Part shown: positions 32,993 to 41,954 of the stretch, in pieces
Numbering within the stretch: position 1 is the stretch's first letter
Layout: each line of letters begins with the position of its first letter
NCBI RefSeq assembly: GCF_943192895.1
Contig: NZ_CALPCB010000010.1
Location: forward strand, 29,878 to 93,877
Direction of reading: 5' to 3'
Origin: Veillonella_A intestinalis
Lineage (GTDB): Bacteria > Bacillota > Negativicutes > Veillonellales > Veillonellaceae
DNA: 64,000 nt
Notes under the pieces: model-generated
Database searches by the model: none
The model's input: only the letters and a program-made list of their open reading frames with translations
What the model was told of the DNA's origin: nothing
Program-made: the position numbers and the translations under genes

Positions 32993-33290
32993 CGCAATCC
33001 CTCTCTTCTTATACGTATTCTCAGTTTATGAGCTGACGCTATTGAAAAATAAACAGAATATGAAAATTATATTATCATTAAAAGTCTCTTTTGTAAATAC
33101 AAATGTTTATTTAAAAGAGACAAGGCATATATTACTATTTAGAATTAAGTATGTACTAAATTAAACCAGTTATTTTAAAGGAGTCAGTGTATGATATAAT
33201 ATGAGGTAGCTTTAAGAATGAGAGATATTTATTATTGGGGGATTTAAACATTATAGATTAGTGGTGGGTTTTACTAAAGGAGAATTCATC

Positions 33291-33917
33291 TTGGAATTAC
33301 TATGGTTTACGTTTGATATTATTGGCACGATTGCCTTTGCCATTTCAGGGACTCTTGTGGGGATTGGTCGGCGAATGGATATTTTTGGTATGCTCGTGTT
33401 GGCTTTGGCCACTGCTATTGGTGGCGGTATTATGCGTGATTTGATTGTTGGTAATATTCCGCCCAATTCACTGCGTACGTTTACCTATGTGTTTATTGTA
33501 ATGGCGGTTACATTTGGGGTCTTTTTTATTTATCGCGTACGGCGAGCTCATTATATTGGCACACGGTGGGTGCGTCGCATGTATCTGGGTGCTGACACGC
33601 TCGGTCTTGCCTCTTTTACTGTAACTGGGGCAGGGATAGGGGTATATAACTATCCTGAAATGCCAGTTCTTGCAGTTATCTTGGGGCTTTTGACTGCTGT
33701 TGGTGGCGGGGTTATTCGCGATGTCTTAGCACAGCGTGTACCGTCAGTATTGCGGGAAGAGGTTTATGCGTTACCCGCTATTATTGGAGGGATTGTGTAC
33801 TATGCGTTTTATCATGCCGGGCAATGGCAGATGGCGTCGTATAGTGCATTTATTATTGTTGTGGTTATTCGTACTCTAGCATTACGCTATAGTTGGAGTT
33901 TGCCACGCATTCGGTAG
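33291..33917 (+). CDS. TRIC-type cation channel family protein (UPF0126)
   Basis: The protein has two copies of the UPF0126 repeat, recognised by GTIAFAISGTLVGIGRRMDIFGMLVLA with GGGIMRDLIVG in the first half and GLASFTVTGAGIG with GGGVIRDVLAQRVP in the second. The family is homologous to TRIC potassium channels. Seven transmembrane helices are expected in 209 residues. The likely start is TTG at 33291, eight bases after AAAGGAG; a GTG at 33261 has no RBS. It is monocistronic. Confidence 0.88.
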   Translation: MELLWFTFDIIGTIAFAISGTLVGIGRRMDIFGMLVLALATAIGGGIMRDLIVGNIPPNSLRTFTYVFIVMAVTFGVFFIYRVRRAHYIGTRWVRRMYLGADTLGLASFTVTGAGIGVYNYPEMPVLAVILGLLTAVGGGVIRDVLAQRVPSVLREEVYALPAIIGGIVYYAFYHAGQWQMASYSAFIIVVVIRTLALRYSWSLPRIR

Positions 33918-34037
33918 GAGTAGGCTGTTAGTGTGGATTTTAGTTTTATTATATATGTTCCTATGGTATAATATATAAGATTAAAAAAGACTTATAAACA
34001 GTCGTTTCAGAGAGATTTTCAATGAAAATTAGATAGT

Positions 34038-34097
34038 TTCACTTATTCATCGGGATAAGTGCGGAGATGGTATTGCTAGACAGGTTTGTTAGCAAGT
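34038..34097 (+). promoter_or_regulatory. Two hairpins in the leader of the DUF4127 gene
   Basis: CACTTAT/ATAAGTG (34038-34061) and TTGCTA/TAGCAA (34074-34097) form two short hairpins just before the RBS. They could tune translation. No known riboswitch was recognised. Confidence 0.3.
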
Positions 34098-34120
34098 GAA
34101 TTAAGAAGGAGTTGAGTATA

Positions 34121-35866
34121 TTGGGTAAACGATTTTCCTGGTTTGCAGGCGCTTTGGCAGCGGCTGTGTTATGGGGAACATCGCAAGTATCGGCGGCAAC
34201 GATTTTATTTGTGCCACAAGATAACCGGCCAGTTAGTTTGTCTTATACTGTTGATACTGCTGAAGGTGCTGGCTATACAGTAATTACACCGCCAGATTAT
34301 TTAGTATCTGGTAAAAATTATCATGGTGAAGCGGATAAAATTTGGCAATGGGTTGATGAAAATGCAGCTCGTGCTGATGTAATGGTATTGAGCACTGACA
34401 CCTTGATTTATGGCGGTTTGGTTGACTCTCGTAAACATAATTTATCTTTAAATATGTTATTAAATCGGACTAAGCAGATTGGCAGTTTGCATGCTAAATA
34501 TCCAAATGTACCAATTTATGCGTTCGGTACTGTCATGCGTTCACCTCGTGCTAGTGGTGGCGGTGTAGAGCCTTCGTATTATGATGAATATGGCCCAACA
34601 ATTTTCCAAATTGCGGCCTTACAAGATAAATTAGACGCAGGTAATTTAAGCCAAGAAGAACAAGCTAGTTTAGTGCAATTACAAGCTACTGTGCCTATTG
34701 AATATTTACAAGATTGGTTTAATCGTCGTCAAAAGAATATGACTGTAAATCGGGCGTTAATTGATGAAACACGTAAAGGTGTTTTCAAATATTTCGCTCT
34801 TGGTCATGATGATACAAGCACGTTATCCCAATCCGCTTTGGAAAGTCGTTACTTGAAATTATATAGTAAAGGTCTTAAAGTTGATCAATATGGTAGCTTC
34901 CCTGGGGCAGACCAATTAGGTTTATTGCTCATTGCTCGGGCTCATGTGGACCGCAATAATTTAAAACCATCTTTTGAAATGATTTATCCATTAGGTGGTG
35001 CTGGTGAAACGGTACCTCACTATGAAGATCAGTCGGTGGCTAAAACGATTGCAGAACATATTGAAGCTGTAGGCGGTACCATGACAACCAATGGTAAACC
35101 AGATATTTTATTGGCTGTGAATACACCATTAGGCAAGGTAACTGGGGAATCAGAAGCATTTGAAAACTTCCCAATGATTTCAGCTAGTACAAATGCCTTT
35201 TTAGATAAAATTGAAACGGCTATTAATCAACAGGTGCCAGTGAGTGTAGCTGATATTTCTTACTCCAATGGCGCTGATAATACCTTTGTATATGGCCTTT
35301 ATAAACGTGATTTGTTATATAAAGTAGAATCTTATAATGGTTGGAATACGGCAAGTAATACGGTTGGTTATGCTATTGCGCAAGGTGTTTTAGGCAAAGT
35401 TATGCCAGAACAAGAAAAGCGCAATATGTTGACACAACAATATTTGGATAACTGGGCATATCAGGCGAATATTCGTAAGGATATTTATCGTATGCAAGAT
35501 TCCATTCGTACGGATAATGTGCGCTATACTGGTACGTTAAATGAGAAACTAGAAGCCTATATGGGTGAACGAGTGCAAGATTTTGCTGAAAAATATTTAA
35601 AAATCGATCCTCGGACAGTATCTGCTCGATTCCCTTGGGGCCGTTTATTCGAAACGGATATTACTGTATATGATCAACCAGTAGCTCCATTACAAAAAGA
35701 ATTGCGTTTACAGCGAGAAGCAGAAGCACGGGCTAAAGCAGAAGCAGAAGCAAAAGCTAAGGCTGAAGCAGAGGCAAAAGCTAAAGCAGCAGCTAATGGT
35801 GCGGTGGCACCGACGACTGATACTAGTGGCGCTATGTCCACACCAGTACCAGTAACGAAAGAATAG
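34121..35866 (+). CDS. Exported DUF4127 family protein
   Basis: The N-terminus is a signal peptide (GKRFSWFAGALAAAVLWGTSQVSA) with likely cleavage after VSA. The mature part starts ATILFVPQDNRPVSLSY, the hallmark start of DUF4127, with further blocks LSTDTLIYGGLVDSR, FGTVMRSPRASGGGVEP and FKYFALGHDDTS. The family's function is unknown; the DNRP and DDTS motifs suggest an enzymatic site. The last 50 residues form a low-complexity Ala/Glu/Lys helix (REAEARAKAEAEAKAKAEAE), then a Pro/Thr tail, possibly a periplasmic spacer or envelope contact. The start is TTG at 34121, after AAGAAGGAG. Confidence 0.85.
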   Translation: MGKRFSWFAGALAAAVLWGTSQVSAATILFVPQDNRPVSLSYTVDTAEGAGYTVITPPDYLVSGKNYHGEADKIWQWVDENAARADVMVLSTDTLIYGGLVDSRKHNLSLNMLLNRTKQIGSLHAKYPNVPIYAFGTVMRSPRASGGGVEPSYYDEYGPTIFQIAALQDKLDAGNLSQEEQASLVQLQATVPIEYLQDWFNRRQKNMTVNRALIDETRKGVFKYFALGHDDTSTLSQSALESRYLKLYSKGLKVDQYGSFPGADQLGLLLIARAHVDRNNLKPSFEMIYPLGGAGETVPHYEDQSVAKTIAEHIEAVGGTMTTNGKPDILLAVNTPLGKVTGESEAFENFPMISASTNAFLDKIETAINQQVPVSVADISYSNGADNTFVYGLYKRDLLYKVESYNGWNTASNTVGYAIAQGVLGKVMPEQEKRNMLTQQYLDNWAYQANIRKDIYRMQDSIRTDNVRYTGTLNEKLEAYMGERVQDFAEKYLKIDPRTVSARFPWGRLFETDITVYDQPVAPLQKELRLQREAEARAKAEAEAKAKAEAEAKAKAAANGAVAPTTDTSGAMSTPVPVTKE

Positions 35867-35878
35867 ACAGATGTATAC

Positions 35879-35912
35879 GGGACGGAGGGCTTAGTCCTTC
35901 GTCCTGTTTTTG
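35879..35912 (+). terminator. Terminator or attenuator after the DUF4127 gene
   Basis: GGGACGGAGGGC pairs with GTCCTTCGTCC and is followed by TTTTT. The next gene starts 19 bases later, so some read-through is likely. Confidence 0.7.
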
Positions 35913-35930
35913 TTAGAGAGGAGAACTGTT

Positions 35931-37034
35931 TTGAAACAGTCGTTTTTACCTGAAATTACGTATATGCGCGGGCTTTGTATGTTAGGCGTTATTGGGATTC
36001 ATGTGGGCTCCTTTGCATTAAGTAATCCCCAGGCAAATACACAGCTCATAGGGTTGCTCGAGATATTGTCTCGGTTTACAGTGCCGGCTTTTTTCTTTTT
36101 ATCCGCTTTTGGCCTATTTTATCATACGTCAAGTATGGCTGATTTTTCTTACAAGGATTTTCTCTGGCGACGTTCTCGTGTAGTGTTATTTCCCTATGTA
36201 GCTTGGTCATTATTATATATTTTGTATGCCGGTATTTCTGCCGGTAGTTTAGCTGGGTTTTTACCACGGTATTTATTGCCTACCTTATTCTTTGGAAATG
36301 GATATTACCATTTATATTTTATAGTCATTTTGCTTTGGTTCTACCTTCTTATGCCACTGTGGCGATTGCTGGTGCGAGGCATTTTGCAACGGCCTATAGT
36401 ATGGTTAAGTTTACTATTTCTGGTACAAGTGGCATTTAATTACTGGTCCTCTTACTATAGTGGGCATATTACGTTTCAAAATCCTTGGTTACAATATGCT
36501 TACTCTATGAAGCTTAATTATTGGGTGTTGCATTATGTATGGATATTCTTGTTAGGCGCTGTAGTGGCAGAGCGTTATGAAAACGTAGTGGAGGGGCTGT
36601 GGCGCTATCGAGGGGCTTTAACTATGGTGTTTGCTTTTTCTGTAGCCTTAATGATGGGGAGCTATTATTATGTATTAAGTGAGCGACATTACACCTTGTT
36701 AGAGGCTATTTATACGATACATCAATTAAGCCCTATGGGGATGATATATACTGGTGCAGCTACGCTGTTTTTCTTGTTTTTCTTTTTAGCAACGCCTATG
36801 AGCAGTGGGGCGAAGGCATTTTGGGAGCAAATCGGCAATCAGTCTTATGGGATTTATTTAATTCATCCGTTTATGCTCATTGTATTGACCTATGGTATGG
36901 CGCAAGCGCAGTTACAGTATACGGCGGTAGTGGTTATTGGATTGTATATTTGTACGGTTTGTTTATCCTATTTGGGGACATTAGGTTTACAACAATTGCC
37001 TAAAGTAGTACGTCGTATTTTACTAGGGCGGTAG
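35931..37034 (+). CDS. Acyltransferase family 3 membrane protein
   Basis: This polytopic protein (about 367 residues, ten hydrophobic segments) belongs to the acyltransferase-3 family (OafA/YrhL/WecH-like), which moves acetyl or other acyl groups onto extracytoplasmic sugars or peptidoglycan. The N-terminal motif EITYMRGLCMLGVIGIHVG carries the conserved Arg and His, and FFLSAFGLFYH and the late NQSYGIYLIHPFML are typical. The start is TTG at 35931 with GAGAGGAG seven bases before. It follows the DUF4127 gene closely and may be cotranscribed. The target is not predictable. Confidence 0.88.
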   Translation: MKQSFLPEITYMRGLCMLGVIGIHVGSFALSNPQANTQLIGLLEILSRFTVPAFFFLSAFGLFYHTSSMADFSYKDFLWRRSRVVLFPYVAWSLLYILYAGISAGSLAGFLPRYLLPTLFFGNGYYHLYFIVILLWFYLLMPLWRLLVRGILQRPIVWLSLLFLVQVAFNYWSSYYSGHITFQNPWLQYAYSMKLNYWVLHYVWIFLLGAVVAERYENVVEGLWRYRGALTMVFAFSVALMMGSYYYVLSERHYTLLEAIYTIHQLSPMGMIYTGAATLFFLFFFLATPMSSGAKAFWEQIGNQSYGIYLIHPFMLIVLTYGMAQAQLQYTAVVVIGLYICTVCLSYLGTLGLQQLPKVVRRILLGR

Positions 37035-37140
37035 TGCAGATTTTTCAGGACTGTGCTATAATCGAAACATAATTATAGTCAGTATTTTGTGTAGTTTATA
37101 CTTACGTATTCCACACAGCTTAGAATAGAGAGGTGTTCCA

Positions 37141-37995
37141 ATGAAAGAGTTAACCTATTTTAATGGTGAATTTGTTGAACCAGGTGCTAAATGTGTGAGT
37201 CTTGATGACCGTGGTTATTGTTTTGGTGATGGTGTATATGAAGTAACTCGTGTTTTTAATGGTCGTTGCTTTGCTTTTTCCTATCATCAAGATCGACTCT
37301 ATCGTTCCATGCGTTTCATGGATATTCCTGTAAAAATGCCACCAGAAGATTTACAAGAATTACATGAAATTATGATTGAACAAAGTGGTATTACGGATGG
37401 CTATATTTATTTACAAATTACTCGAGGCGTAGAACCTCGCCATCATGCGTATGACCGAGCTAAATTGGATCCTACCATGTATATGTACATTCGCCCAATT
37501 AAAGAAGATTTAAGTAAATTAGGGGAAGGGGTAAAAGCCATTAGCTTACCAGATGAACGTTGGCATCATGTAGATATTAAGACGTTGAATTTAATTCCTA
37601 ATATTTTGGCACAAACAAAGGCAGAAAAGAAATTTGCTTATTCAGCTGTGTTGTTCCGTGATGGCATTTGTACTGAAGGGGCAACGTCCAATGTATTTGC
37701 CGTTAAAGATGGTATTTTATATACTCATCCTGCTAATGAATTGATTCTAAAAGGGATTACACGTCAGTTAGTAGTGACCAGAGTAGCACCTACGGCAGGG
37801 GTATCCTTGATTGAAAAGGAATTTGATCGTGAATTTGTAGATTCTGCGGATGAATTATTCTTTACCGATACCATTGGCGGTATTATTCCGATTACAAAAT
37901 TAGACCGTCAACCTGTTGGTGATGGCAAAGTGGGGCCTGTGGCGTTGAAACTACGTGAAGGCTATGAAAAACTGTTGGCGGAAGGTTTGGCGTAA
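37141..37995 (+). CDS. dat: D-amino acid aminotransferase (PLP class IV)
   Basis: This 284-residue fold-type IV aminotransferase interconverts D-alanine and D-glutamate with their 2-oxoacids and so supplies peptidoglycan precursors. The PLP lysine is in DIKTLNLIPN near residue 146. RGVEPRHHAY near residue 100 matches the RGxxxRxH carboxylate-binding pattern of D-amino acid aminotransferases and argues against a branched-chain enzyme. EGATSNVFAVKDG near residue 180 is the class signature. AGAGGTGTT precedes the ATG, with a TATAAT box about 75 bases upstream. The ECF-type gene follows eight bases after the stop. Confidence 0.9.
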   Translation: MKELTYFNGEFVEPGAKCVSLDDRGYCFGDGVYEVTRVFNGRCFAFSYHQDRLYRSMRFMDIPVKMPPEDLQELHEIMIEQSGITDGYIYLQITRGVEPRHHAYDRAKLDPTMYMYIRPIKEDLSKLGEGVKAISLPDERWHHVDIKTLNLIPNILAQTKAEKKFAYSAVLFRDGICTEGATSNVFAVKDGILYTHPANELILKGITRQLVVTRVAPTAGVSLIEKEFDREFVDSADELFFTDTIGGIIPITKLDRQPVGDGKVGPVALKLREGYEKLLAEGLA

Positions 37996-38002
37996 TTAAT
38001 TT

Positions 38003-38515
38003 ATGGAACTTCGTACATTAACAGGTACAGCATTATTGTTGGCCGTGGCCTTATTAAGCCAAAGTTTGCGTGTGATTTTGCCAGTGCCACCAATGGTTAG
38101 TATGTTTCTAATTGGCTCCTTAGTAGGGCTAAGTATGCTATTGGCAACTATGCGCTATGGTGCAGTTAGCGGACTTGTTATTGCTTGGGTAACACCTATC
38201 ATCGCGTTTATGCAATCCATGTTGCCATTTGCTCCATTTATTCCATTGGTTGGTATTGGCAATTCTGTATTTGTTATCTTAGGGCGTTTATTACAAAATC
38301 AGCCAGTTTGGTTACAGACTTTTGTTTGTAGTGTAGCTAAAGGGGTTGTACTGTATTGTAGTTTTTCCCTATTATTTATTGGTTTTTCCGTGCCGTATCC
38401 AGTTGAAAAGGCTGTATTGCTTATGATGAGTTGGCCACAATTGATTACAGGGGCTATTGCCGTCATGGGCGCGCGTTTTTTGTTGAATCGGAAGGCTTTT
38501 AAAGTGTGGCAGTAA
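38003..38515 (+). CDS. Putative ECF transporter substrate-binding (S) component
   Basis: This 170-residue protein has five or six hydrophobic segments and an N-terminal pattern (TGTALLLAVALLSQSLRVILPVPP) typical of energy-coupling-factor S components, small membrane proteins that bind a vitamin or precursor and use a shared EcfA-EcfT module. The ECF module is not in the window. The ligand is not identifiable. It begins eight bases after the D-amino acid aminotransferase stop, so a PLP-precursor or related ligand is conceivable, but this is only a guess. A strong terminator follows. Confidence 0.65.
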   Translation: MELRTLTGTALLLAVALLSQSLRVILPVPPMVSMFLIGSLVGLSMLLATMRYGAVSGLVIAWVTPIIAFMQSMLPFAPFIPLVGIGNSVFVILGRLLQNQPVWLQTFVCSVAKGVVLYCSFSLLFIGFSVPYPVEKAVLLMMSWPQLITGAIAVMGARFLLNRKAFKVWQ

Positions 38516-38591
38516 CTTTGGGTATGATAATTTAAGCTTTTTATGTTATATAGTGATTAGTAAACATAAAATTAAAATAAAAATTAAAATT

Positions 38592-38657
38592 AAAACGACT
38601 TAGTTAAAGTCTGCCTTGTAAAAATTTATGTCAGGCTACGGCTAAGTCGTTTTTTTG
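38592..38657 (+). terminator. Terminator of the dat-ECF operon
   Basis: ACGACTTAG/CTAAGTCGT with inner pairing is followed by seven T residues. Confidence 0.85.
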
Positions 38658-38750
38658 ATTTCTTGATTAAAATTTTTGATATATTTAATTCCTCTATTGA
38701 CAGTATGTCTATCCAGTGATATGATTTTATCACGTTAAAAAATACATAGG

Positions 38751-38851
38751 TTCATCAAGAGTTGACTGAGGGACTGGCCCGATGAAGTCGCGGCAACCAT
38801 CCAAATAGGAACGGTGCCAATTCCAACGAAGTAATCACTTCGACAGATGAA
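38751..38851 (+). promoter_or_regulatory. SAM-I (S-box) riboswitch of metNIQ
   Basis: Core elements are TCAAGAG, GAGGGACTGGCCCGATGAA, GCGGCAACC and ACGGTGCCAATTCC. P1 pairs TTCATC (38751-38756) with GATGAA (38846-38851). It is the second S-box of the window and controls methionine import. Confidence 0.96.
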
Positions 38852-38859
38852 GAACAGGG

Positions 38860-38895
38860 AACTACTCTTCATGTGTTATGGAGAGTTTTTTGTTT
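38860..38895 (+). terminator. Riboswitch-controlled terminator before metN
   Basis: AACTACTC pairs with GAGAGTT, followed by six T residues, 49 bases before the metN start. Confidence 0.8.
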
Positions 38896-38943
38896 TTATA
38901 TGTATTTCAATAGAGAGTGTTTTGAGAAAAGGAGAGCGATCAC

Positions 38944-39990
38944 ATGATTGAACTGACGCATATCAGTAAGGTTTATGAAGGACCGAATCGTGTAGAAGCC
39001 TTGAAGGATATTAGCCTTTCTGTAAAGGAAGGGGAAATATTTGGTGTCATTGGCCAAAGTGGGGCTGGTAAATCTACATTGATTCGCTGTATTAATATGT
39101 TAGAACGACCTACTTCTGGTGAAGTGGTTGTTGATGGTGTAGATTTAACAAAATTAAGTGATAAAGATTTACGAGAACAGCGTAAAAATATTGGTATGAT
39201 TTTCCAGCATTTTAACTTACTATCTTCTCGTACAGTATATGACAATGTGGCCTTTCCGTTAGAATTGCAAGGCCTTAGCAAAGCGGAAATTAAAGAGCGC
39301 ATATTACCAATTTTAGACATTGTAAAATTGAGCGACCGTTTAAATAACTATCCATCGCAATTATCTGGAGGTCAGAAACAGCGTGTAGGGATTGCTCGTG
39401 CCTTGGCAAGTAATCCAAAAGTATTGCTTTGTGATGAAGCAACGTCAGCGCTTGATCCACAGACAACTAAATCTATTTTAGAATTGTTGAAGGATATTAA
39501 TGAAAAGTTAAAATTAACGATTGTCCTCATTACTCATGAAATGCAAGTGATTAAGGAAATCTGTGACCGTGTAGCGGTTATTGAAGGTGGCGTTATCTTA
39601 GAAGAAGGGCCTGTTGTTGATGTATTTACTGGACCTAAAGAAAAAACGACCAAAGAATTTGTTGGCGCTATTATCAGTCATAAGTTGCCAGAAGAAGCTT
39701 GGCGTCATTTGAACGTACAACCTGAATGGCGTGAAGGATTACATCCTATTATTCGCCTTAATTTCGTTGGCAATGTAGTGGATGAGCCTATTGTAGCTGG
39801 TATGATTCGGCGTTTTGGTCTTGACGTAAGCATACTATTTGGCGGTGTTGACTATATTCAAGATAAAAGCTTTGGTCATTTGATCGTTGTACTAGATGGG
39901 GAACGAGAAAATGAAGAACGAGGCATTCAATACTTGAAAGAGTTACCTATTGGAAGTGAGGTGATTGGCTATGTCGCAACAAATCATTAA
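38944..39990 (+). CDS. metN: Methionine ABC transporter ATPase
   Basis: MetN powers high-affinity methionine uptake. The 348-residue chain has Walker A GQSGAGKST near residue 38, the Q-loop, signature LSGGQKQRV near 140 and Walker B LLCDEATSALDP near 160. A C-terminal NIL domain (about residues 265-345, HPIIRLNFVGN start) is the methionine-sensing regulatory domain of this family. It is directly downstream of a SAM-I riboswitch. AAAGGAG precedes the ATG. It overlaps metI by 20 bp. Confidence 0.96.
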   Translation: MIELTHISKVYEGPNRVEALKDISLSVKEGEIFGVIGQSGAGKSTLIRCINMLERPTSGEVVVDGVDLTKLSDKDLREQRKNIGMIFQHFNLLSSRTVYDNVAFPLELQGLSKAEIKERILPILDIVKLSDRLNNYPSQLSGGQKQRVGIARALASNPKVLLCDEATSALDPQTTKSILELLKDINEKLKLTIVLITHEMQVIKEICDRVAVIEGGVILEEGPVVDVFTGPKEKTTKEFVGAIISHKLPEEAWRHLNVQPEWREGLHPIIRLNFVGNVVDEPIVAGMIRRFGLDVSILFGGVDYIQDKSFGHLIVVLDGERENEERGIQYLKELPIGSEVIGYVATNH

Positions 39991-40624
39991 TTTGTTGATT
40001 CAAGGGCTAGGTGAAACCCTACAGATGACAATTATCTCTACCGTGGTAGCCACTATTATTGGGATTCCATTAGGGGTTATTCTTGTTATTACTGGCAAAG
40101 GCCATATTTTAGAAAATAAAGCATTAAATACAGTGTTAGGGGCTGTTGTAAACGCCTTGCGTTCGATACCATTTATCATTTTGATGGTAGCTATTATCCC
40201 ATTGACTCGTATTATTGCGGGTACCTCTATTGGTACTACCGCCGCTTGTGTACCATTAACTATTGCGGCAATTCCATTTTTAGCGCGTTTAGTAGAAACG
40301 TCGATTCGTGAAATTAATAGTGGTGTTATTGAAGCGGCACAAGCTATGGGGGCGTCACCTTTGCAAATCATTCGCAAAGTGTTATTGCCAGAAGCCTTGC
40401 CTACTATTATTGACAATATTACGGTATTAATTGTTAACTTGATTAGTTACTCCGCTATGGCTGGTGCTATCGGTGGTGGTGGTCTTGGGGACATCGCTAT
40501 TCGCTATGGTTACCAACGTTTCCAAGGGGATGTAATGTTAGCAACTATCGTTATCTTAATTGTTTTAGTACAATTGATTCAATCTTGTGGTGATTTCTTA
40601 TCCCGCAAAGTGAATAAACGCTAA
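39971..40624 (+). CDS. metI: Methionine ABC transporter permease
   Basis: MetI is the membrane channel of the MetNIQ importer. The 217-residue chain has five hydrophobic segments and the EAA coupling loop EAAQAMGASPLQIIRKVLLPEA near residue 120, which contacts MetN. SYSAMAGAIGGGGLGDIAIRYGYQRF is diagnostic of MetI. The ATG at 39971 lies within the end of metN, with GTGAGGTGA upstream, so translation is coupled. Confidence 0.96.
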   Translation: MSQQIINLLIQGLGETLQMTIISTVVATIIGIPLGVILVITGKGHILENKALNTVLGAVVNALRSIPFIILMVAIIPLTRIIAGTSIGTTAACVPLTIAAIPFLARLVETSIREINSGVIEAAQAMGASPLQIIRKVLLPEALPTIIDNITVLIVNLISYSAMAGAIGGGGLGDIAIRYGYQRFQGDVMLATIVILIVLVQLIQSCGDFLSRKVNKR

Positions 40625-40715
40625 GTACAACTGGTTTGTTAGTTGTAGTTAATAGTTTTTAGATAGTATTTTAAAATAGTAGTAAATTGAGATTTGAGAG
40701 AAAGAGGGAACACAC

Positions 40716-41531
40716 ATGAAAAAATTAGCGTTTTTATTGGCTGCTATCGCTACATTTGCTCTTGTATTAGTGGGCTGTGGTAGTGATAGCAAAGAAAGTG
40801 CAAATGGCACTAATCAAGAATTTTCTGTTGGGGTAACGGCAGGACCTCATGCGCAAGTGATGGATTTTGTTGCTAAAGAAGCAGAAAAACAAGGTTTTAA
40901 AATTAAAGTAGTGGAATTTAATGACTACATTCAACCGAATATTGCTTTAGAACAAAAAGAGTTGAGTGCTAATTCGTTCCAACATCAGCCATTCTTGGAC
41001 AACATGGTGACCGAACGAGGTCTACATTTAGTATCCGTAGGTAAGACTATTTTATTACCAATGGGTTTATATTCTAATCAGTATAAAGATTTGAGCACTG
41101 TTCCAAATGGTGCTTCGGTAGCAATTCCTAATGATCCAACTAATGGTGGTCGAGGTTTATTGTTATTACAACAAGCAGGCCTTTTAAAATTAAAAGATGG
41201 GGGCAGTCCAAAATCTACTGTAGCAGATATTGTGGAAAATCCTAAAAATCTTCAGATTAAAGAATTGGAAGCAGCACAAATTGCTCGTTCTTTAAATGAT
41301 GTGGATATTGCTTGTGTAAATACTAACTATGCGCTAAATGCTGGTCTTAATCCATTGAAGGATGCTGTAGTAGTAGAAAGTAAAGAGTCTCCGTTTGCTA
41401 ATGTAGTAGCTGTACGTGAAGGGGATAAAGATAGTGAAACTGTTAAAAAATTCTTATCTATTTATCAATCTGAGGCAACTAAGAAATTTATCGAAGATAC
41501 CTTCAAAGGTTCTATTATTTCAGCTTTCTAA
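40716..41531 (+). CDS. metQ: Methionine-binding lipoprotein
   Basis: MetQ captures D/L-methionine or a related ligand outside the membrane. The signal peptide ends in the lipobox LVGC (Cys near residue 21), so the protein is lipid-anchored. The NlpA family core follows: SVGVTAGPHAQVMDFV, VVEFNDYIQPNIALEQKELSANSFQHQPFLD and IPNDPTNGGRGLLLLQQAGL. The length (271) is normal. Sequence similarity does not prove methionine, but the riboswitch and the metN and metI neighbours do so strongly. A terminator follows. Confidence 0.95.
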   Translation: MKKLAFLLAAIATFALVLVGCGSDSKESANGTNQEFSVGVTAGPHAQVMDFVAKEAEKQGFKIKVVEFNDYIQPNIALEQKELSANSFQHQPFLDNMVTERGLHLVSVGKTILLPMGLYSNQYKDLSTVPNGASVAIPNDPTNGGRGLLLLQQAGLLKLKDGGSPKSTVADIVENPKNLQIKELEAAQIARSLNDVDIACVNTNYALNAGLNPLKDAVVVESKESPFANVVAVREGDKDSETVKKFLSIYQSEATKKFIEDTFKGSIISAF

Positions 41532-41562
41532 GGATGAAATAAGCTAGTTATTAATTATGAAG

Positions 41563-41600
41563 AAGACTTTTGCACTTTTTTGTGTGAAAGTCTTTTTCTT
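41563..41600 (+). terminator. metNIQ terminator
   Basis: AAGACTTTTGCAC pairs with GTGTGAAAGTCTT around a T-rich loop, with a T-run after. Confidence 0.8.
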
Positions 41601-41656
41601 TTACCCCATTATGTAATATAATTAAAATAAATCTAAATTACTAAGGGAGGATCTTT

Positions 41657-41947
41657 ATGAGTGTCAATGAGAAATTACGCAATCCTATGAATGACCAGTT
41701 ATTCCAGGCTATATTAGCTTTGGAAACAATCGATGAGTGTTATGAATTCTTTGAAGATATTTGTACGGTCAATGAGCTAAAAGCATTGGCACAGCGTTTG
41801 CAGGTCGCACGGATGTTAGAATCTGGTGAAAGTTATGATAACATTGTAGAAACAACCGGTGCTAGTACTGCTACTATTAGCCGAGTAAAGCGGTGTTTAG
41901 TATATGGCGCCGATGGCTATAAAACGATTCTAAGTCGTTTGAAATGA
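41657..41947 (+). CDS. TrpR-like YerC/YecD family regulator
   Basis: This 96-residue protein belongs to the TrpR/YerC family. The helix-turn-helix lies around ESGESYDNIVETTGASTATISRVKRCL (about residues 56-82), and LEAIDECYEFFEDICTVNEL-like sequence forms the N-terminal dimer helices. Relatives in Firmicutes are annotated as TrpR-related but have no established co-repressor. GGGAGG precedes the ATG. It starts a group with the TSUP gene (7-bp gap) and the SDR gene. Confidence 0.88.
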   Translation: MSVNEKLRNPMNDQLFQAILALETIDECYEFFEDICTVNELKALAQRLQVARMLESGESYDNIVETTGASTATISRVKRCLVYGADGYKTILSRLK

Positions 41948-41954
41948 GGAATAT

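Noticed and set aside
32895..33164. 89-codon frame overlapping the symporter start
   Set aside because: Antisense to the N-terminal part of a confident gene, with no coding character in the rest.
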